A stretch of DNA of 64,000 nt, from the NCBI GenBank assembly GCA_022570795.1, contig JAKUDP010000004.1:744001-808000 (forward strand). The letters run 5' to 3'. This DNA is from Sphaerulina vaccinii (lineage: Eukaryota; Ascomycota; Dothideomycetes; Mycosphaerellales; Mycosphaerellaceae). The position numbers were made by a program, and so were the translations under genes. This document shows, piece by piece, positions 10,795 to 19,982 of the stretch (its first letter is position 1; the number at the start of each line of letters is the position of its first letter). A model generated the notes under the pieces. It did no database searches, was not told where the DNA came from, and was given only the letters and a program-made list of their open reading frames with translations.

Positions 10795-11504
10795 GGCCTC
10801 GAGGTGGGCTATCGAGCGCATCCTACTGTCAGCAAGGCTACGCAGGCTGAGTAGCTGTGCTGCGGTGCTCACTACCTATCGATACTAGTTTCATCAGCCG
10901 CACGATGCACAACTTGAAGTGGTAGAAATAGAACTGCAGATCCCCACTCCGCTGACCAAGGCCAATCTCATCTTTGCACGGCATGCTGAGCTTCAGAGGT
11001 ATGCAGGTAGCCCATGGTAGGACGCGTAGATCATACACAATGCCTTGTTGTCCTCATGCATAACGAGGTTGAGTGGACGAGAGGAAGTTGAATTGCTTCA
11101 CGATGCCAAGATCTAATTTTAGACAGCGTTCCTTCCTTGCAATCCTTCGCGATACCTTCTACTTCGTCCTCCGGCCCATGAAACTGGCGACGACAAAGCG
11201 GCCGCACTTGACTTACGCATGTATACAGTATGCTTGACATCGAGACGTTGGACAAACTACTACTGCTGTACTAATAATCAGCCAGATTCTGTGAAGAACG
11301 TCGAATCCCACTTCTCCACTTCTCCACCTCTCTTCTCTTCTCGCCCAGACGTCCAGGTCTTCTCCTCATCATCTCGATCTCTTCAAAACATTATCGTACA
11401 TACATTAACCACATTCGTGGGCTGCTTACGTTGGTACATAGCTGGATCGCTTCGCTTCGCCTCAATCATGGCTGATATGTTTCAGCCATCCACCCTCAGC
11501 CTGA
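10795..11504. other. Intergenic region
   Basis: About 700 bp lie between the start of the membrane-protein gene and the end of the Mak32-like gene, both on the minus strand. Nothing recognisable is seen in any frame. Confidence 0.5.
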
Positions 11505-12640
11505 TCAGGCTTGACGCGTCTTCCGCTCATACTCATCCATCCGCGACGCGACGGATGTCCCATTCCAGGTCTCGGCATCTGCATCGCCCCTCAATACAGG
11601 AAGGCCTATCTGTTCGATTACGAAACTGCTAGCCACGCTCGCTTTGACGGAAGCTTCCACGGCGTCGCCGCCGTTCTGTTGCAGTTCAATTGCTAGAGCC
11701 CCTAAGAACGCATTGCCAGCGCCTGTGGGGTCCACTATTCGGTCCTTATCGTCCACAGAATAGAAGGCGTCAACCCAAGTCATGTCAATCTGCTCTGCGC
11801 CAGCTGCATTCTCGGTCCGCGTGGCAATCAGCGCTCCATATTCGCCTGCCCGAACAATGCAGAGCTGTTCGGTTGCGGCACTTGCAGAGTGGTCCGTCAT
11901 GAAAGCTGCGGTACAGCTCTGGATATGCTCTCTCCCAGCATCTGCTGAGCCTCCGGATTCTTGAGGTTGCAGTCGACCCAAAAGCGCATCGAGCTCAAGG
12001 TGATTCGGCGAGAAGACGTCGACAAGTTGACTCGCTTCGGTGTGGTCCGCTAGACTATTCGGTCTGCAATGCAATGGGGACGGCTCCCATATGAGCAACG
12101 GCTTGGCAGTGATGCCGTGTTCATGTCGCAGTCGCAACAGCTCGGTGACTTGCTGCTCTAAAAGCTCCGGGCTTGCAAGGAAATGGAATGCCGTCGAGCT
12201 GAGGAACTCAACAGGTAAGTCCTTCGGTGTTGGCTGCAATGGTGGCGTTAAGTAACCAAAGGTTTTATCTGCACGGTGTTGGCTAAGCAAGATCGTTGGC
12301 TTAGTGAGGAAACAAGTTGTGGCTTACTGTTAAAGTCCTCGTCGAGGTACTGCAACTTGCCTCTCATCGACGGTCGGTCTGGCGCTTTCTCAATGGCCAG
12401 GCTTAGTCTCCAGCCGCGGATTTGCTCCTCTGCATCAATAGGAAAGTCTTGCCCAGCAAGCACGAGACAGCCAACCTGATCGGTTTCGCCATCGACTGCT
12501 ATGCAAGCTCCGATGGTGCTATAGGCACATGAGCCTCCAAGCACATCATGCAGGACTCTTCCTCTCGGCAGGTGAAGCTCATCCAATATCACCATGCCCA
12601 GCGAAACAAAGCGGATGTGAACATGATCGTGATTATCCAT
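11505..12640 (-). CDS. MAK32: Mak32-like PfkB-family protein
   Basis: Two exons (12640-12328, 12268-11505; 59-nt intron GTAAGC..GTGCAG) give 358 residues, close to yeast Mak32 (363). The start at 12640 is the ATG directly before the conserved FVSLGMVILDEL strand. Further marks are GGSCAYSTIGA near residue 45, KTFGYLTPPL just after the splice site, and the C-terminal PfkB-type anion-hole motif VDPTGAGNAFLGALA. In ordinary ribokinase-type enzymes the last residue of DTTGAGD is the catalytic Asp. Here it is Asn, which I also recall for the Mak32 group (DPTGGGN), so kinase activity is doubtful. Yeast Mak32 is needed for stable maintenance of the L-A virus satellite; the role in moulds is unknown. 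Within residues 180-230 there is an Ala/Glu-rich variable insert. Confidence 0.85.
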
Positions 12641-12680
12641 TACGACAATTGATCTCCGGCTTCGCAACACGACTAGCATC

Positions 12681-12688
12681 TATATATA
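12681..12688 (-). promoter_or_regulatory. TATA-like element of the Mak32-like gene
   Basis: TATATATA lies 41 bp upstream of the start codon, in the divergent promoter (12641-13080) shared with the GNAT gene. The rest of this 440-bp stretch holds nothing recognisable. Confidence 0.35.
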
Positions 12689-13080
12689 CTACCAGAGATC
12701 AGCGCTGCCGTGCCTACGGTAACAAACATCAACGCGACACCAAGTGAGGATCCTGTGGTCTGGACAACAACAACTTCATTAATCGCTGAAGTGATCAACA
12801 GACCTGCATGAAGAGACCCAGACATGTGAGCTACGTAAGCGGTCGATGCTCAGACCCGGGCCGGGATTTGGAGATCGGACATGCGAATGTGGAGGCAAAG
12901 CCTCCGGCTCGACTTGCAGCGCCGTTCGAGCCGCTCGGCATTTGTGGTCGCACTTCACAGATCTCAAATTGATTGACCCAAAAGGCAGAAGACCTTCGCA
13001 GTTCGTTTCAGCTGGGTCCTTGAAACAAGTTTGCTTCTCGGATACGGTCCGTGCCCTTACAGGTCGCCTTTCCTGCTGCT

Positions 13081-13626
13081 ATGAGCCAAGCTACATATTC
13101 CAACCACGAAGTGGAGATACGGCACCGCAAAGATGTCGATCTCCCAGCTTGTATTGCGGTCTTGAAGCGAGTCTTTGCACAGGATCGATATCCTGTCCAA
13201 GGTACAGAACGAGCAGAAGCATTCCTCAGCAGCGAGAACATCAAACCAGCATGGATAGCAGTCATCAACAATGAGGTCATCGGCCATGTTGCAATTGAAA
13301 AGGCAACGGACGACGACGTTGCTGTAGCTCTCTGGCGTCAGCTCCACATCAATAGCACTAGCGAGCCCGTGGCAGTTCTAGAGCGACTGTTCGTCGATCC
13401 TGATAATCGGGGCTATGGAGTCGCTGCCAAGCTTATCAATGCTGCCGTTACATGGTCTGCCCAGGCGGGACGACGGCTCGTCCTGTTCGCGTTGGCAAAG
13501 GATACGACAGCAGCAAGGCTGTACGAGCGACTTGGATGGAAGCACTTTGGTACGACAGCGTACCAATACGGTGATGGTAAAGAGATGGACGCGTGGTGCT
13601 ATGTCAGTCCGGCGATGCCGTTGTGA
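13081..13626 (+). CDS. GNAT family N-acetyltransferase
   Basis: A single exon of 181 residues. The ATG at 13081 is the first in frame; the frame upstream starts with a non-ATG codon. The GNAT fold is visible: an N-terminal strand with VEIRHRKDVDLPACIAVLKRVF, strand 4 with WIAVINNEVIGHVAIE, then LERLFVDPDNRGYGVAAKLI with the acetyl-CoA pyrophosphate loop R-G-Y-G-V-A, and the C-terminal TAARLYERLGWKHFGT typical of motif B. The family transfers acetyl from acetyl-CoA to amines, amino acids or protein residues. The substrate is not readable. The protein is probably cytosolic; no targeting signal is seen. It is divergent from the Mak32-like gene. Confidence 0.88.
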   Translation: MSQATYSNHEVEIRHRKDVDLPACIAVLKRVFAQDRYPVQGTERAEAFLSSENIKPAWIAVINNEVIGHVAIEKATDDDVAVALWRQLHINSTSEPVAVLERLFVDPDNRGYGVAAKLINAAVTWSAQAGRRLVLFALAKDTTAARLYERLGWKHFGTTAYQYGDGKEMDAWCYVSPAMPL

Positions 13627-13632
13627 TAGGTG

Positions 13633-13985
13633 GAGCTATCGCCTACCTGCTTCAGCCATGGCCTCGTCAGCATCTGGCAGGAGCGTCGACAGCGCAATAC
13701 ATACGGAAGCTCCTTTCACAGTAACATGTTCCAGGATCCATTCGGATCGTGGTCTCCTCGGATGCCCTTCTGACAGCTCGTCGAGAATATTCTCCACTTG
13801 CTTGAGCAATTGGCTTGTTAACACGACTGTGATTGTGGTAGCACAGTCGACGTTCGATGCGGAGAGAGCATGAATGTATAGCAAGAACTTGAGGCAGAAC
13901 CCGAGAACATCAATATCCGAGAAGATCCTGGGACACATTAGCTGCCAGAGAGTTCTACGACGATGCTGTGGTAGGTGGCTCGCTG
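13633..13985 (-). CDS. Possible C-terminal exon of an unidentified gene
   Basis: A minus-strand frame, open for about 115 codons, reads like a folded helical protein: RTLWQLMCPRIFSDIDVLG, LLKQVENILDELSEGHPRRP and so on, ending in EAMAEAGRR. Helical segments of the LLxQxExILxEL type occur near the ends of fungal Zn2Cys6 regulators, but no zinc cluster is visible upstream. The same frame is again open from about 14000 to 14436, separated by one stop. I could not find a convincing intron to join them. It may be a gene remnant or chance. Treat as tentative. Confidence 0.28.
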
Positions 13986-14603
13986 GGCGATCTCAAGCGT
14001 CGGGACTGCGGATCAAGACTGCGATGAGAGGGTATCGAGGCTCCAGGACCTGCTCTGGCATGACTGCAAAGGCGACTGTCTCGTAGGAACGGACAGACTG
14101 ACCCTGTTCTACCTTCCGCAACGAAAGTCGAGTAACACAACCTTCGCGAAGTCGCACGAGCATTCGGTCTTTATACAAAGCTCCGGCGACCAGATCATGC
14201 GACCAGCAACGTGGGGATTGTGGAGTGGTAGCGGAGCAGACAGGCATATACCTAGACATCACTTCACAACTGCCGAGCTGATGCAGTCTATACATGGATG
14301 CACGACCAATCAGGAGTACTCTTTTGCTCCTGATGCAGTTATGCGAGACAAGCCTTGGCCATTCGACCACACGTCTTACTGCGTGTCTGTCAGCACTTGA
14401 CGGTACTGACTCTGTCGCAGATAACTGCCGAAACACAGGTCCTACTGCGGATGGTGGGAAGTAGGGCTCCGGATCGTAGAACGAGAGAACCTGAAGTCAC
14501 TATAGAAGGACTGCTAGAGCTCGTAAGCCATCCTACACTAAGGAGACGACTTCTCAACGAGACTCCAGTACTTGACGGCCTTCCATTCTTCGACAACGAC
14601 AAC

Positions 14604-16315
14604 ATGGCAGCCGCCGTGGCCAGTGCCCGCAGCGACTCTTTCCTGGACCAAAAGCCCGCAGCCAAGCCATATATTCCGACTACCAAGGACGATGCTCAAT
14701 CGAAGAAGGAACTCGAAAGCAAATGGCCTGTGACAGTAGATCTGTACGGATCAGATCTGCCGTGCCGTCTCGAAGGCGAAGTCGCGGATCTCATAGTTCT
14801 TGGCGAGATTCCCAAGGAGATTGATGGCACGTTCTTCCGAGTAATGGTGGACCCATTTGTCCCACCAGTGGAAGGCAACGTTCCACTCGACGGCGACGGA
14901 AACATGTCGGCTTTCCGCTTCCATGATGGAAAGGTTGATATGAAAACCCGATATGTGCAAACTCAACGCTATATGCTTGAACGTCGGGCTGGGAAAGCAC
15001 TGTTTGGACTTTATAGAAATCCTTGGTCCCATCATCCTTGTGTGAGAGCTGCTGTGGATTCTACCGCAAACACGAATCTTGTGTATTGGGCTGGCAAGTT
15101 GCTGGCACTCAAGGAAAGTGCTCTGCCATATGAAGTAGATCCTCAGACTATGGAGACTCTGGGCTATGATCCGTTTGGACAGGTTAAGGCGAAGGCTTTT
15201 ACTGCGCATCCGAAGCATGATCCTATCGAGGAAGAACTTGTTGTTCATGGGTATGAGGCCAAAGGGATGGCGACGATGGACATCGTAAGCTATTCAATTG
15301 ACCGGACGGGTGTTGTCAAGAACGTCTCTTGGTGCAAGCAACCTTTTGAGGATGGCAAGCCGGGTATCATACACGATTGCGCTATCACGAAGTCCTGGTT
15401 GATGCTTTTCATCTGGCCTTTTGATGCTGATGTGGAGCGTATGAAGCGCGGAGGACACCACTGGGCGTACAACTATTCTCGCAAGTTCACGATTATGCTT
15501 ATACCTCGCAACGCCACTTCACCTCCAGCTGGATGGTCTCCAGGAGAGATGAGGCACTACGAATGGCACAACTGTATGCCCATTCATACTGCAGGTGCAT
15601 GGGAAGATCCGAGCGATCCCACAAAGATCTATGCCGAATCGTCTCGCGTGCATGACAATGCTTTTCCCTTCTTCCCGCCAGACGATGGGCGAATGCCAGC
15701 TCCAGGTGCAAAAGCTGACTTTGTTCGCTGGCACATCGATGCCACGAAACCAGCAGGCTCTCAAATGGACGATCCTTTGGTGGTGCTGGACTGTCCGGCC
15801 GAGTTTCCACGCATCGATGAACGTCTGATGGGCCAAGACTATAATTGGGTATTCTTGAATGTGTTCATCCCGAAGAACTCGACAGGTGCCGACAATATCT
15901 ACCATGGCCTGAATGGGCTCGCAAAGGTGCACAATAAGACTGGTCAGACGGAGTGGTACTATGCTGGCGATGACTCGTCAATCCAGGAACCAATCTTCAT
16001 CCCTCGACATGATGACGCGGAAGAAGGTGATGGCTGGGTTATGGCGCTGGTCGAGAGAACGAAAGCGAACAGATGCGATGTCGTGGTCCTGGACACCAGG
16101 AACTTTAGTGAAGAGATCGCGATTGTGCAGCTGCCCATGCATATGAAGGCTCAGGTGAGTTCATCCCGCCGAATCTGTGATATATGCAATTGACGTGATC
16201 TCAGGTGCATGGCAATTGGGTCAGCGCGAAAGACCTTGGTGGCCACAAGCCACTGGTAAAGCAGATACCGGAGTTCGAGATGCTTAGAAGAGGTGCGCTC
16301 GAGCCATTGAGCTAA
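14604..16315 (+). CDS. Carotenoid oxygenase family dioxygenase (stilbene/carotenoid cleavage)
   Basis: Two exons (14604-16154, 16205-16315; 50-nt intron GTGAGT..CTCAG) give 553 residues. The open frame extends further upstream, but ATG 14604 fits the usual length and start of fungal members. The four iron-ligand histidines of the seven-bladed propeller can be placed: H202 in TAHPKHDP, H257 in IIHDCAIT, H328 in PIHTAGAWED and H519 in VHGNWV, the last encoded just after the splice site. So the short second exon is essential. Other marks are GTFFRVMVDP near the N-terminus and EPIFIPR near the end. Known relatives in fungi cleave stilbenes (resveratrol, piceatannol) or carotenoids with molecular oxygen. 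No polyene-synthase genes lie nearby, so a lignostilbene- or phenolic-cleaving role is at least as likely as retinal formation. Confidence 0.93.
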
Positions 16316-16385
16316 GATGGGGTTCTGTAGACAGGGTTGATAAGAGCGAAGCTCTACATGAAGTGGTCCCCAATGCAAGGTTCGC

Positions 16386-17237
16386 TCAGGGATTATTCTC
16401 CGTTTCTGAATGTGATCGCCACAGGCCTTCTTCGACATTGTTCTGCGACACTTGTTCATTCGATGTAGATGCAGTGACAACCTCTTTGTCCATTGCACTT
16501 ACATGGCCCTTGATATGTATAATTGTAGGACAATTCTGTGGGAAGCCATAGCTAGTAATGTAGTCATCGATGGAGATTTTATGCGAAAGCCTTTCGCGGT
16601 CATATTCATCTGGCAGCCAGCTCCAAAATTCTGAGCTCGTGGGGTATGCGATCCTCCTCAGCTCTGGGAGAATATGGCAGAACCGGATTCCTTCCTGCTC
16701 ATGAATCCCAGTACCATACGAGACATGTCCTGGATGGTGTAGAAAAGGCCCTTCGTCAAATGTATACTGAACTTCCCAAGCAGCTTGTGCCACAGGAGGT
16801 TGTGTGATGAACATATCCTGCCATTTCCCAGCTGGCAGGGAGAGGAGTCTCTCAGCGTCATTGGGAAGCAACATCATTCTCCGAGGACTTGAGTATTCGC
16901 TATTATCCTCGAAGGCATGGAGCAATGGGTGAACGGCCACTACCATCCTGTCCAACGTTGAGCCATCAGGCACGCCGTCTTCCTCGTTCCATCTCCGTAA
17001 CGTGAGACTTATCTGTCTGCTCTCTGCATCGGTATCTACGTGCTTGAGTATCTCACATCGCGCTCCAGGACTTAGGAAGAGCCTCTCCTGGCAAATTCGA
17101 GAGCGACGTATCTCATATGCCCACGTTCTCGACACGCGTTGTGCACTGGCCAGATCCAGTGTGTCCAGTTGTTCAACAAGTCCTGCCACCACTTCTGCAA
17201 TGTGCCCAATCTGCACTGCTGCTACACTGACCTCCAT
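16386..17237 (-). CDS. F-box-like protein
   Basis: A single exon of 283 residues from the first in-frame ATG at 17237. Residues about 10-55 (VVAGLVEQLDTLDLASAQRV then SRTWAYEIRRSRICQERLFL) match the degenerate F-box found in large numbers in dothideomycetes: a helix ending in a Leu-rich turn, then V-S-R-x-W and a run to the next helix. The rest has no repeat domain I recognise. It contains Pro-rich loops and ends in an acidic, Glu/Asn-rich tail. F-box proteins recruit substrates to SCF ubiquitin ligases. The target is unknown. It is convergent with the carotenoid oxygenase gene (70 bp apart). Confidence 0.7.
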   Translation of the reverse strand: MEVSVAAVQIGHIAEVVAGLVEQLDTLDLASAQRVSRTWAYEIRRSRICQERLFLSPGARCEILKHVDTDAESRQISLTLRRWNEEDGVPDGSTLDRMVVAVHPLLHAFEDNSEYSSPRRMMLLPNDAERLLSLPAGKWQDMFITQPPVAQAAWEVQYTFDEGPFLHHPGHVSYGTGIHEQEGIRFCHILPELRRIAYPTSSEFWSWLPDEYDRERLSHKISIDDYITSYGFPQNCPTIIHIKGHVSAMDKEVVTASTSNEQVSQNNVEEGLWRSHSETENNP

Positions 17238-17766
17238 GCTCTTGCTGATGTCCAAAGAAAGTGCAATTTGAGGTGCTGGCGAGAGGAAAGTTAAGGACGT
17301 CAAGTTGAAGCGAGGTCTGCAGCGGACCGCGGAGAGCCTCTCTTAGGGTTACCCGAAACCAGTGGGACGACGAGATACCTCTACCAGCATTCTGAGTTGG
17401 CCATATGATGCCCCTAGCCGACATATCAATCTTTGGAAGTTTCTACGGTGGTCGATGTAAGGTGTGGAACGCTATCTGGGAAACTCCGAATTAGCAATTT
17501 TCTTGAAATGTCACTTTTTGAGAAACTGCATAAGCATCGATTCAGGTGCTTTGAGCTTACAACGTTCGAGCATGGGCGGTTCATCTGCCAACCAATGCGA
17601 CGAGGCCGTCAATGTGTCTTCACATTCCCTTTAGACGTACGTAGGAAGCCATTGCGAAACGATAGGCCCGAGCGTTGTGGAAATGGTTATTTCTACCTAT
17701 GGTGTACACCCTTATAATTTTCCACTACAGTAATAGCAGGACACACTCATTGTCGCACTTTTTAGA
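17238..17766. other. Intergenic region
   Basis: It lies upstream of the F-box gene and downstream of the membrane-protein gene. No supported gene, RNA or repeat. Confidence 0.5.
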
Positions 17767-18734
17767 TCAGCCTACATCCTCATCATCACCTACATCTCGA
17801 GCTCCTATCATCAAAGTCAGCCTGCTCTGGTGAGGTAGTGATCACGATGTCGACTCACCAATGAGATGTTCCACGAAGGACAGAACTGGCGCCAGTAGCA
17901 TCAATATCGTCAAGTACTGTCCAAAAGTCCAGATGTTGTCTGCCTGCTGAAGCATATCGCACTCTCGCTGGCCATACAGAAGATAGAGTGCCGTGGTCGT
18001 CATTGCGACAGTGACAAGCGTGCCAATAGTAATGGAAGCATATGCTCCCAGTCTAATCAGCTGCCCGTAAGCAGCAAGTGTGGTTCCTTCGGGTCTCCAG
18101 AGACATATGACCATGTTTGCGGCTATGCAGACCCATAGCACTGCGCCCGAAACCAAAACAATCATGCGCACTGGTCTGAACGGATCACGTTCTTCTATCA
18201 TCGAGGGTCGCAGGAAGTGTATCGTGAAAGCTAGATGTTCTCCCAGGAACAAGATGCATCGCGGGAAGAGTGGTCGAATCTTCGTATCGTTCGTCTTGAC
18301 GAGTGCCGCTCTGGGCGCCACATGACTGGACGTCGCCAGGAGAGTGAGCGCAAATGCTAGCAATGCATGTGGATCGGTGTATGCAGCGTTGTAGATGACT
18401 AGCGTGCTGATGAGCAGAGCCAGACTCGTAATGAGTTGCGTCAAACCCAATGTGCTGATCGCATCCTTCACGGCTCTACCAAGGCGATTCGAATGTCGAT
18501 AACGCTTTTCATGAATGGTCATGATAGAAGACTGTTCCGATGCGGCATCGTCGAACAAACTGTAGCGATTGACGCTCAAAATGCGATACCAGGAGAGTAC
18601 ATTCGTAATGAAGGCGCTGGCTAGGAAGGACCACACTACCTGGTATTTTGGTTAGCATGAATGGAGACGATCGCTAGCAAGGCGCTCACTCCAGGTCCAG
18701 CAATGTCCGCATTAGGTCTGCACGAGTCCGCCAT
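17767..18734 (-). CDS. Multi-pass membrane protein of a fungal-specific family
   Basis: Three exons (18734-18690, 18639-17859, 17804-17767; introns 50 and 54 nt) give 287 residues. The first exon encodes MADSCRPNADIAGPG, and a C-x-P-N-x-D-I-A-G-x-G-V start opens a family of mould membrane proteins that I remember as uncharacterised. About six to seven hydrophobic segments follow (for example LTQLITSLALLISTLVIYNA and LVSGAVLWVCIAANMVICLW). The last exon is short and acidic (ARDVGDDEDVG). An unspliced alternative ends at 17842 with GESTS. The spliced version is preferred because the donor GTGAGT, a CTGAC branch site and the acceptor are all present. The function is unknown; plasma-membrane or endomembrane location is inferred. 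Confidence 0.75.
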
Positions 18735-19982
18735 ATGGTCTTGGACGGTCTAGTCCAGTCATTAGCCTCATGTATGGTTGATCAGTATTGCGTATAGGAC
18801 AAATGCCATCTTTTGAAAACGCAGAGACATAGTGCAATATATGATATGGCAGCGAGCCTTGCAGCCTGGCTACGTGTATCTGAGGCATCGCTTCGCCTGA
18901 GCTGAATGCATCGCTTCGCCTGAGCTGAATGCATCGCTTGTTGAGGCAAGAGATCCATGCAGACATACGGACTCCTGCATGAAAGATTGTCGCATAGCAT
19001 TTCGATACTGCCGAGGAATGCTGCTCGAGTCTCGAGCATCCCGACTTGGGCACTCAGGTCCGTTGAAGAAGAGCCGGACATCCAGTCGTGCTCGGCGGCT
19101 GAACAGGGGTACCTTACAAAAGGGCGGTCAGCTTGCGGATTGCAACAGCTAGTTCTGCGCGCCGGCCCACAGAGACAGGCACATTGCGGACTTCACCTGT
19201 TGAATGACAGGAGCATAAAGATGTTTCAGTGCATCTCCCAGGTTGCCTTACGTTTCGTGGTTGCCGCGAATGGATGAGAGCAACAGTTTCGTATCACAGC
19301 CTTGGGGACGCCTCGATCCAGCTCTAGATGTGTGCGCCATTGAACTCTTCATCGCATATGTTTCCTGTCAACCGTAATTAGATGCTTCCTACCAGCTGCT
19401 TCTCATCTCATTCGTAGCATAATATAGTCTCTGCCACCAACCAAAGGACTTGAACGCCACAGTCCACTGGAGCGGTTGCATGTCTGAGAGCATTGCAAGC
19501 TGGGGCTGTAGCTGCAGGCTGACAGGAGGCGCGTATTTCATGCCTGACTTGCTCGTGAAAGCCGTCATGTCGTTTCGCTCCAAGTAGGTCGCGTAGCTTC
19601 TCGCATGTCGACATATGCAGAGCCGCCACGATCCTCTGGAGCTCGAGCAGTCTTGAAATAGATTGATATGCTGAATGTTCAGCTTATTGTACTCGGCATA
19701 GATATTCGAAGGCGTGGGTGAACGGAGCTCATCCTCGAGTTGTGTTCAAGCTGTCTGTAAGCCTGTACAGTTACTCCAAGCTCGAGGTTGAATCAAGATG
19801 AAGGTGATGTCTTGGTGAGAAGGTCTGAGGTCTGAGGTTGGAGATGTGAGACACGAAAGTGGTAGAAGGCGCGTCCCAGATGTTTTCGCGTCCGAGCGCC
19901 TTCCTCCAGCTTCAATCGCGTAGAAGTATGTTTGTTTCTATCATCACGACACTCTTTTGGCACTTCCTTGTACAGACCCACC
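18735..19982. other. Gene-free region upstream of Nic96
   Basis: About 1.25 kb contains a short tandem repeat (18885-18939) and scattered open frames under 115 codons without protein-like character. It probably carries the divergent promoters of the membrane protein and the nucleoporin. Confidence 0.5.
18885..18939. repeat. 23-bp tandem repeat, about 2.4 copies
   Basis: A 23-bp unit beginning GCATCGCTTCGCCTGAGC occurs at 18885-18907 and 18908-18930 without mismatch, followed by the first nine bases of a third copy. Confidence 0.85.

Noticed and set aside
14355..14603. N-terminal extension of the carotenoid oxygenase frame
   Set aside because: The extension has untypical composition. The ATG at 14604 gives the normal family length and start.
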